Part shown: piece after piece, positions 54,928 to 64,000 of the stretch
Position numbering within the stretch: position 1 is the stretch's first letter
How the letters are laid out: each line of letters opens with the position of its first letter
Assembly (NCBI GenBank): GCA_001986395.2
Contig: MQVO02000041.1
Location: 124,001-188,000, forward strand
Direction of reading: 5' to 3'
From: Irpex lacteus
Lineage: Eukaryota; Basidiomycota; Agaricomycetes; Polyporales; Irpicaceae
DNA length: 64,000 bases
Program-made: the position numbers and the translations under genes
The notes under the pieces: generated by a model
The model's input: the letters and a program-made list of their open reading frames with translations, nothing else
Told to the model about the DNA's origin: nothing
Databases searched by the model: none

Positions 54928-57900
54928 ATGAACGACCAAATTACACGAATAAACGATGCCGAAGAGGACGAATCTCACGTATCTACCCCTATTGCGTCGC
55001 AGCAGCGTACCAGCACCAGCGACGATATAGACAGGCTCGATAATGACACGGAAACACTGCACTCGTACTCTACAACAACAGCCCCGGTTTCCGAAGGCGA
55101 TATACCATATTCTGGAGAGGATAGGGGTGATGAAGTGCTAGACGAGGAGCCACGAACGGTCGTGCTCCCGGTTCCTACGTCCTCGGCGGGCAATCAGCCC
55201 ACCGACGCGTTAGCCGAAGGCTACCCGCCTACCATGACTGTTTCGTTGGACAGTCTGCCTCTGGAGGCTGCCACGGCACCAATCACTGTAGGAGGTACGT
55301 TTTGTCAATAACCCTTGGTACAACTGCTGATTGCTCGATACAGCGGAGTCCCGTTTCGTGGAGACATCTTCCGCAACGACTGCGCGAGAGCTGAAGCGAC
55401 TGTACGATCAGCACATAGGTGCCGGGAAAGATGCGTCCATACGCTCGCCCTTTGTGATCACTGCGTTCACAAGCCAGCATGGAAAGCAGATGTATCGAGT
55501 GGGGTGAGTGTAATTTAGTGCATTCTTGCCGCTCGAAATTGACAATAGCAGTCGCCGAGATATGGACAAGGCCCCTCACGGCAATGCCGACGATCTCGAC
55601 ATAGGCGTTCCTCGGGTCCAATCAACAAGCGTAGAGAATTCAAGACCGTCACGTGCGCACAGTTCCGCTACCAACGGGACCAACGCCAGGCGCCGCTCTC
55701 GCGTAAGCGTAGCCTCGTTCTTCAAGAATGGACACGCACATCATGGGCCCAAACCGGTGCCTCCTCAGGACGGAACCCGATCTCCACCTACTCGCAAGCT
55801 GCGGAGGACGCGTTCGATACCGAACATGGTCACCGCGCCAGCTGTGGACGCGACGGCATCCCCTGCTACCCCTACACATACAACTGGACGTCCCCATGCA
55901 CACAGTGTATCCAGTGTTGATGCATTCCGTCCCACATCTCTTCCTCCTCCTCCCGTAGAGCCTATCGTCAAATCCCCGCGTCCAGACTACCTCGCCTCTG
56001 TGTTGTCTTGGAATACAGTGCCCTCCTCTCCTCTTAGCTCAGGATCAGGACTGCGTTCTGTTCAAAGTCTTCACTCTGGATCCGACGTGAACGGTGATGA
56101 TCATCTAGCGGATACGATACGATACCCATTTGGTCGTGGAATAGCATTTGACTCTCCAGTGCGGCCTTCCCCCTCACATCTGAACTCCTCTCCGGTCCTC
56201 CGTGAAATGCAGTCCTTTGAGTCTGGTCTCACCGCCCGTGCCGATCCGTCTTCACGGACAATTCGCTTAAGCAGTCTACGAACACGTCCCTCGAACGAGA
56301 GCGTGAACGTCTCTGACAATGGATCGAATCGAGGAGAAGAACCTTCGCGTGAAGAATCGACCATTCATCTCATGCCCTCCGCGGAACACTTACAGAACAC
56401 GGCGATGTACACACGCTACTCTACGGAACTGTTTGAGGTCATCCAGAACTACAAAGGCATTCCCATCTTCGATAAAGTCGCGGATATCCCCGACCCGCCC
56501 ACAATCAAGCTCTCGCTGAAAGCTGACGGAGACCCCGCCGTCCCCAGAGACGACCCTCGTTTCGTCATATGGGGTGAAGTCGAAGGTGACGAACTTGATG
56601 ATAACTCCGCATCACGAAGCAACACGGATATCGCATCAGTACATTCGTCCCTCTCGCGACAGCGAAGTACACGCGATCGTGCAAGTTCCGCCATGGCCGA
56701 GAGACCCTCTATACGGACACCCAGCACGGAACGTCCGAAGCGCGTGCTCGTGGCAGCTACGATCGAACGATGGATAGCTCAACTCACCAGCGAGCTGAAC
56801 TACGACGAGCTTCTTATATTCTTTTTGACGTACCGCAGCTATATCAGTGCTTTGGATCTCGGACATCTTCTCATCTGTCGATTCCACTGGGCCTTGGCGG
56901 AGCCGCGATCTCCGCAAGACGACCACGTACGGCGTATTGTGCGAGCAAGGACGTTCATTGCCATCCGCTATTGGCTGTTGACGTTCTTCAGCTGCGACTT
57001 CGTTCCTAACCGTGATCTCCGACTTCTCTTCGGAAACTGGCTCAACAACCTTCACAAGGATCCGATTCTACAACGGCATAAGGACGCTCCCGTAAGTGTT
57101 TACAGATCAACTCTCTGCAACGACCAACTTAAGCCTCTATGACTATATTTAGGGCATCGTGCGGAAGTTGCGGAAGGTGGCCAAGGACTGTAAAGATGGC
57201 TATACGCGGGGACAACACAAGAAAAGTACAACGGAGAAGAGCGATATCCTTCCCTCGACTTCCATCGACTTTTCTCAAGGTGACTTTGCCAAGAATTTGA
57301 GGAAGGCAGTCGGGAAAGGAGACGAGGACGACGATATCGACCTCGATTTCATTGGTGTCCCAGCGACTGGCGTACAGTTTGGACCGAACCTTAACGCATC
57401 CTCAAGTGGCAACGCAGCGATCGATCTTGCTATGATGGCACAACCGTTGCATCTTACTTATTTGCAGATGGGAAAGCAAACTGCTATTGCGACGACCGCG
57501 GACGTTCTCCCGGCCCAACTCCCACTTCCAGTCCCTCACAACGCTATCTCTCGTGTTGTCGTGAACGCGATCGGTCGTTTGGGCAGATGGAAGCGTGTCC
57601 TGAACTATAGGGCGCTGAACACTCGCGGAGCACCTGTTCGACCTTCCTTGGGCGGTACATGTTTGGACACATCGAACTTTGATCTTGAGGCTAGCGAGAC
57701 GGGAGATCTCTTGCTTGAGGCAGGCGGCGTGGAGAAGTATCTGAAGATGCTCGAGAATCAGCGAAAGCCGGGTTCAGGCACTGCTTTGATACCTTCACTG
57801 CCCGCCCCTTCCCCGCTTGGACAGGGACTCACCAACGTACCTGGATCGTTGATATCAACCGCAACTTCAAACACTGCGCACACGTCTCTGGAGCCATTGA

Positions 57901-59992
57901 CCGAAACCTCGGACGAAGGAGGTAGCACTGATGAAGGCCATCGGCAGAGCTTAGATCCACCATCTTCTCGTACCTCAGTAGCCTCAGAGTCCGTCCGGTT
58001 CCGCCACTCGATTTCCGGATCAGAGTCAACGGCTATTGCTCCGATGGACGTTGTCTCTATCGACGATCTGGATCTCTCCGACCTCTCCTCCGAGGATCTA
58101 CATGCTCCACCTCCACAGTCTGGACTGAGGAAGATGGGCCGTCGATTGCCCAATCGTCGAGACTTTGAACTCGTTCGTCGTTCTGTTGACAGTGTGTCGT
58201 CGATGGGCATTCACTCTGCTCATGCCCGCGATTCGGTCCTGTCTACCGGTTCCTCTGCTGCTTCGTCGGGCCCTGACATGCCTGGACCGATTCAAGACTG
58301 GCAGATGAATGCGCTCGTCGACTCACTTAGTGATGACGACGAGCCGGGAGATGTGGAAGCTGCTCTTAAGCGACTGGAAGGTCAGATCAACCGCGATAAA
58401 CAGAAGCATAAGCAAACAAAGGTCGATGAATGGGTAAAGTCGATTAATAGGACACGCCACGTGCGCGGAGGGTTGAACGCGGGGTTGCGCCAATATTATT
58501 CTTCGGATGAGGAGGATTATGGTGAAGTCCAGAATAGTCTCCGCGATAATGGGGCTGGCCAACCGTCAGACTCGTATGCAAGTTCTCGAAGCTCCGTCAG
58601 CTCTGTGGTATCTCCAACATCCGCCGCCACCCACGAGGAGGTATTGACGCCCGCTTCGCCTCCTGGTTTGAACCATACGCCGAACGGTTCCAACGACGCG
58701 ACTGCAGCTCAGGATCAAGATACTGAAACACTGTCTCCACGTCCATCCCGTCCCACATCCAGCTTCGTTACTTCCGACCGCCCCGTTTCCTTGGGCATGC
58801 CGTCTTTGGCTCCAAGCATGGGTTCTGGCGCATTCGTGAGACCTGAGAAGAGTCTGAAGAAGCATCGCTCATTCGTTCTTGCATACAAGTCTGAGGCTAT
58901 AGTCCAGCATTTCTCAGTCATCGATCGTGATCTATTCGTCCACTTAAAGTTCGAAGAACTCGTATCGCCAGAATGGATGGCTTCCACAGAAGAGTACAAC
59001 GTTCTGGACTGGTCTGCGTATGTGAAGGAACGTCACATCATGAAAACTGAACAGCAAATTGTGGTCCCTCCTCTCACGGTTATTCGAAATCGCTTCAACA
59101 TCACTGTCAACTTTGTTATATCTGAGATCATACTCACTCACCCGTCGGAACGTGTCATGGTATATAGTAAATTTGTTCGAATCGCTTGGGTAAGCCATCC
59201 CCTCCTGCTCATCGATTTCAAGTTGCTGATGATTCCCTACAGAAAGCTTATACCCTGAAGAACTATCATCTATTAGTCGCCACTATTGCGGGCCTAGACA
59301 GCTCATGGGTACAGAGAGCGTTGAAGCAGACACGGGCGAAGAAGCGTCCAATATGGGAGAGCCGTGTGCATCATGATTTACGGCAGTGGTGCACCAGCCA
59401 AGATGACTTCAAGCATATCAGGGCCGCCGTCGAAGCTCTGGTGGAAGCCAAGTCACGAGCTGTTGGCTCGCCAGAACCTTCCCAGCAGGACACCTCAGAA
59501 CCCCAGTCTGCGACTTCTCGTGCACGTGCTGCATCTGAAGGGAAGCCGCCGACACCTCCCTCCTGTGTACCTTTCTTTGGTACGTGTCTGCTCTCCTTGG
59601 GACTCCCCACTGTACTGATCAGGTTCCTGGTAGGGATCTACTTATCCGAACTCCATCGATTTAATTCTCTTCCCGATCTGATTGATCCTACGGCACCGCA
59701 AGAGCCAGTGGACATGGACCCAGGCACGGGCGCCTTCGAACTTGCTCATCCTGAAGTATTCTCGTACCTGGCCCCGCTTCCATCGACTATGCAGCTCGAG
59801 CCACTCATCAACGTACACAAGCAGCGTCTCGTTGCTGGTGTCGTTAAATCGTTCGTCAATGGCCAGCATCTAGCTATCAAAGTCGATCACATGGTCGAGA
59901 AGAAACTATACCAGAAGTGTATGCACTTACGCGGTCTCGAGCCGGAGACCCTTCAACGGGTCCTTGCGCTATATTCTAAGTGGGAATCATAA
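54928..59992 (+). CDS. Ras-family guanine-nucleotide exchange factor, LTE1/Cdc25-like
   Basis: About 1,560 residues. Exon 1 runs 54928-55294 and the large exons begin near 55552 and 57154. The N-terminal third is Ser/Pro-rich and disordered. The REM/RasGEF-N domain includes VLVAATIERWIAQLTSELN, YDELLIFFLTYRSYISALDL and YWLLTFFSCDFVPNRDLR. It is followed by PILQRHKDAP / GIVRKLRKVAKDC and a long charged linker. The catalytic Cdc25 domain starts LAYKSEAIVQHFSVIDRDLF and includes NVLDWSAYVKERH, RNRFNITVNFVISEI, FVRIAW / KAYTLKNYHLLVATIAGL, PFF / GIYLSELHRFNSLPDLID and ends ALYSKWES. It swaps GDP for GTP on a Ras-type GTPase in cAMP, polarity or mitotic-exit signalling. The LTE1 label rests on overall layout. 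Confidence 0.9.
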
Positions 59993-62303
59993 TCTGTTTT
60001 CTTTTGTTCTTGTTGGGTCGCACTTTCTTGCCATACCTAATCATGAAGTTTCTTCCATATCTTGGGGTCTTGTAGTATTACGGGTTGTTGTCATTTACTT
60101 CTATTATCTTTGGTTAGTGATCAGTTTGACGTATAGATTGTACACGGAAGGGATATTGACTACTTCTGATGAATGAATTAATGTGTCTCTTTTGCTTGTT
60201 CGCTGACCTGTGATGTCGCCGCATTTACTGATATGTGATTGTGGACAGCAACGAACTCTTCGAACTCACTGCTGTCGCCGCATAATCAGGCTATACCCTG
60301 AGTTCGAAGTTTCTCAGCTATCGAACTATGTTACTTGCGCCACGATTTCAGTTACGCTACTCCACAGTTAATTGATAGCCGCAGCCATCGGCAGCGGCTT
60401 GGGCTACAACTTTGTTTGACATAGTAAATGAACTCATTGCCTAACTGTGAGGATGTCTATATACTCGATAGCATTCCATTAAATCGAGGACGTTCGTGTT
60501 TGCTAATGATAAATGGTATCTCAAGTATTGTATCAGGTGTGATGTCTTGACCGACATCGGTTTAGAGCTACTTCTACTACCCAGGTCGTCAATTCACGGC
60601 ATACCATCCATAAAATGTATAAGATCATGGTGGTGGTGTATACTTATTAGATGAATCCTTGAGCTACTTTTCGATATAGACCCATAGGCTGTCTCGTCTC
60701 GTTGAACTTGAGCTTCGTGGGATAATGCACTCAGCATTACGACTCTCCCTCGCACAGGCAAATACGAGCGCAAATCAGGCCGCGGAGATCCCAAGCTTGC
60801 ACGCCAGACTTGGACTGAGGTGTTTGTATTGCAGTGCCAGAGAAGCCTAATACAAGCTGATACAGTGTGCAAGAAATACAAAAGGGTGTATTCTCTGATG
60901 CTACCCCTTGGCAACTCTTCCTGCTACGAAAAGAGGCTGATCCGGATGGTACGCGAGGAGAACACGTAACCACACGAAGCGAAAGAGCTAATAACAACGC
61001 CGGAACGTCGTGGCATACCACTGACTTCTCAATAAGAACGTACAACATGCCGCGAGGTTCCGGTCATTCATAATACGCGATTAGATGACTACGATGTGTC
61101 TGTCCTAACTTCTGCGGCGTATACGTGACCCGAAGCCCTGCAGAATTTACTAAAGCATTATTGGATGTCAAAGACCCGGTGCAAAGTAATTGATCAGAAG
61201 TTTCAAAGTACGTTACTCACCTACACACATCAGGTGAAGCATGGAGGGGGACCATCCTTCTGTCAGCGTGACTTGACATCGAGACGATCGATCTACGGCA
61301 TTTGAGTCGCATAGTTGCTTTCTGCCCATATAAAGCAGCTTGGTTGCCGAACAGTCTGCGCAGAGGCTGTGTAGACCAGGCTATCCTATCCAAACGCCCC
61401 GCCATGTTATAGTACTCTTCATGTGATGGGAACCGCATAGTTTCCATATACGCAGATGCAAGAAGTGCCAATGGCTATTGCTCCCGGTGAGATACTTAGG
61501 GGCGTTATATTCCCTTTGCCTGATATAACAGGCTGAACAAATTTCACGGATATGGTTTATCTTCTCCTGGGAAGTTGGGGAGGTGAGATGCGATCTTGCC
61601 ATGACACAGCTTCTGGGTCCTGACTCACCGCAAAGAGCGTTGTGAATGTCGAAGACAAGACAATGTCGCGATGTATACATGGAAACTGACTTGGGCTGGC
61701 TTTTCGGGCACCTCAGCGATGTTTCCTGACCGACAGACGGAGGCGACCAGTGGCAGTCACCATGTGCGTCGACCACGCGGAGAACGTTACGTTCGTTTCC
61801 GGGACGACGGGCGGCTAGAATCAAACCAGCATTGCCTTTCCGGGCTGTACGTTTAGGGCCCGCCCAGCTCCGACACACCCCCATCAGAGATCAAAGATGA
61901 AATCGGGTGACACTGCGTTAGGAACAACGAGGCCAACCGAGGGCAATTTCCAGGCACTCTGCCCTCACGCGACGGATACGGTTTCTTCCCCCCTCGAATG
62001 CCTTGCCCTCGTGCTGGTCTCGAGCCAACGACAATTAATATTGCGAATGAAGGCGGAGAAAAATCTCATTCGCTGAGAGTGTTTTCCTGATGGGGCATGC
62101 ACTGGCAGGGTCCCCGATTATATATGTTCCGTAACCCCGGAAGAGTGGCTGCATCTGTGGCCTTCGGGACCTGCCGCACCATTTAAGTTCCCGCCGCCTA
62201 TTTAGATACGTTCGCCTCAATGAAGTAACATTCTCCATCTCTTCCCTTTGCCCCCCTCCCCTCGTTCTCCTTCTCGATAATCTCTCTCCCTCTTCCCCAA
62301 GCC
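59993..62303. other. 2.3-kb gene-poor stretch
   Basis: No frame on either strand shows a family signal or a consistent splice pattern. Minus-strand frames at 61217-61884 and 62035-62331 were inspected and left out. It is the longest empty tract of the window. Confidence 0.5.
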
Positions 62304-63389
62304 ATGGCAGATGCAATGCATGCTTCGGCAAATTTCAGACTGGCCGCGATGGACCTTGCCCGTCGGCTATCCTCACTCCAGCATTATGTGTCCGCAGCAA
62401 ATGAGCTTATTTCTCGTTCCGAACAACTTCAACATAGAGACGTCGCTCGTCACTCACGAAAAGTTGGTTTACTTTCTCAACCGATAGCATTTCTATTTGA
62501 ATATTGACCGTCTGTGCTTCAAAAGATAGTGGCTTTGATCGAGGTACAGCTGCCGGATAATCTAGCGTCTCTTCGTTCCATCTCACTGACAGCTTAACCA
62601 GATATCACGACAAACGCTGCTCCGTGTTGGAGTACGACTCTATCATTTTGCAGCCTGTCCCTCTTCATTGGCGCAGCATAAATCATGTTTCTTCGATATG
62701 CTCCGCATGTTGAAAAAACAACGATGCTTCATGGATTCGTCTGATCACGAATTACGGGGTGAGGAAAAATTCTTTCGCGGTCTCTTCGTCATACTCATGC
62801 CAGTACCTGCTATGACTCCATCATTGTATGTATTCTGTCAATGCGTGCAGACCGCATTGATCGCCTTCTCCTCCCACTGTCATCCAATCTTCGGATAGCG
62901 TCCGCCGAAGATACAGCGGCGCCTTCTTCTGGCCGTTCGCACAGCATACCACTGGTGTCTCCGCCGCACTCCCCCGTCTGTTTCCCTTCGACGGTGACGC
63001 GCGGTCCCTCTACGGCGCCTCGTGGCCACAATGGATCCGACACACATGGGAAAATGCTGCGTGCGTATTTCATACTATTGAGTTTACATATCCCTGAAAT
63101 TAATATCGCATGTCGTGCATCTCCAGCACCAGACGTGCTCATGTCGAGATCGCGCAAACAGCGCGTATATCGAATATTGCCTATTAGTCACATGGGCATG
63201 AGTGCTATGCAGGCGGTAACGCAAGCGAATCAGGACACTGCCTCTGGTGGCTTCTCAAATGACTCTGCTCCTGAAGAGGTGGACGATAGACCCGTGCCAG
63301 TTGCGCTGCCCCAGCCTCGTCGCCGTTTTGGTATCTTTTGTACGCCAGGCTCAAGGCCAGGATATAAACGCTCCGGGAGCATGCGGTGA
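62304..63389 (+). CDS. possible spliced gene of unknown function, weak
   Basis: Exon 1 would code for MADAMHASANFRLAAMDLAR and a helical stretch to HRDVARHSRK. It is followed by a plausible intron (62461-62526) and VALIEVQLPDNLASLRSI. Downstream pieces, such as SRSRKQRVYRILPISHMGM and RPVPVALPQPRRRFGIF (ending at 63389), have protein-like composition, but the joins are not resolved. CT-rich sequence (about 62233-62300) just before the ATG resembles a fungal pyrimidine-rich promoter. No domain is recognised. The extent given is tentative. Confidence 0.3.
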
Positions 63390-63822
63390 GCGACTAGCAT
63401 GGCCGATCGGTGATAGTAGGTGGTGTTGTCGGACTGCCCGCCACTATTTGTATACAACGAACCATCGTACGTTTCTGCTCTCCCATTTGAGCGTTATGAA
63501 TACTCAATACCACCTTCTGTCCATAGACTGAGAACAGAGTGTTCACATCAAATTCAGGTTTCTCAGACAACTGCCGCAACAACGAGGATCCTCCAAAGAA
63601 CAGCTGCCGTGTGCCAGACAATGAGTGTTTTGGGTACCAAATGGGATAACGAAACACGTCGTTCTGATGTGTCTCGATGAGAATGATCTCCAACCATTCA
63701 AGTTGGAAGATTGCCGTGTACAATATACATTTGAAGTTGATAAAAGTCATTCATTGAGACCTGCGAGTATCCTACAACGCGCAAAACCGGTTCATATGTA
63801 ATTCCTTTGAGTCTTTACTTTC

Positions 63823-64000
63823 TCAATCCGTGAACATTCCACCTTCCTGAGGAGTCCCTGCATCCGCACGAGTAGTGCCAGTAAAGCCTGCGGCGCCACC
63901 GCGCAGAGCACTTAGCTCAGTCCTCCAGGACTTGAATCTGGATACGAGTTTTTCTTCGGTCGCTGAAGACCCAACTCGAGATTCTTCACCCTCGAGGGCA
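63823..64000 (-). CDS. 3' end of a gene cut by the right edge
   Basis: In the minus direction the frame entering at 64000 reads ALEGEESRVGSSATEEKLVS, then RFKSWRTELSALRGGAAGFT and ends GTPQEGGMFTD with TGA at 63823. Composition and codon use are coding-like, and the frame is open to the window end. Only about 58 C-terminal residues are visible. I do not recognise the product. Confidence 0.6.
   Translation of the reverse strand, partial: ALEGEESRVGSSATEEKLVSRFKSWRTELSALRGGAAGFTGTTRADAGTPQEGGMFTD

Noticed and set aside
1..64000. tRNA, rRNA, CRISPR or bacterial-style operon features
   Set aside because: No clear B-box with a cloverleaf, no spaced direct repeats and no Shine-Dalgarno or operon structure was found by eye. 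A tRNA scan was not possible.

Overview
The window is nuclear DNA from a filamentous basidiomycete, most likely an Agaricomycete. This rests on dense multi-exon genes with about 50-65 nt introns, fungal families (Zn2Cys6 regulator, GPI-anchored wall proteins, phi-class GSTs, a PF17111-like STAND N-terminal domain joined to ankyrin repeats) and mushroom-type paralogue families of unknown function. I do not name a species. No virus, plasmid, bacterial operon, CRISPR array or recognisable tRNA/rRNA gene was seen.

Layout. 0.7-5.1 kb: two secreted, GPI-anchored wall proteins (a Kre9/Knh1-like protein and a GH16 beta-glucanase). 6.1-9.7 kb: two divergent phi-class glutathione transferases. 10.6-24.5 kb: an array of four related genes, A, B, C and a broken D, each coding for a HeLo/STAND-type N-terminal domain, a Cys/His-rich middle module and ankyrin repeats, with no NTPase domain. 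Between A and B lie a 366/355-bp tandem repeat and an SMP-30-type lactonase. 24.8-31.4 kb: an uncertain acidic protein, an HSP20 and two tandem aldo-keto reductases. 32.8-33.5 kb: a 168-residue protein whose first exon is only the ATG; a paralogue with the same architecture lies at 46.6-47.3 kb. 34.7-36.9 kb: a basic disordered nuclear-type protein. 37.2-38.6 kb: a short-chain dehydrogenase. 39.4-42.9 kb: complex I subunit NDUFA6 and a PPR-like protein, divergent. 43.4-46.5 kb: a Zn2Cys6 transcription factor. 48.5-50.8 kb: a PDAP1/PP28 homologue and an SR-type RRM protein. 51.1-54.4 kb: a RING-CH membrane ubiquitin ligase and an unknown protein. 54.9-60.0 kb: a large Ras-type GEF (LTE1/Cdc25-like). 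60-64 kb: mostly non-coding, one doubtful gene, and the 3' end of a gene running off the right edge.

How genes relate. The left 38 kb is rich in stress and detoxification functions (two GSTs, two AKRs, an SDR, an HSP20, a lactonase), several sharing a TATA element about 75-100 nt upstream of the ATG. The right 25 kb is mainly housekeeping and signalling. The strongest candidate for something new is the STAND-N/Cys-rich/ankyrin array. It looks like an NLR-derived family with the nucleotide-binding switch missing, it shows birth-and-death evolution, and it is flanked by unexplained repeat structures. All gene models were spliced by hand from frame continuity and GT/GC-AG signals. Exon boundaries quoted were checked for phase unless marked uncertain.
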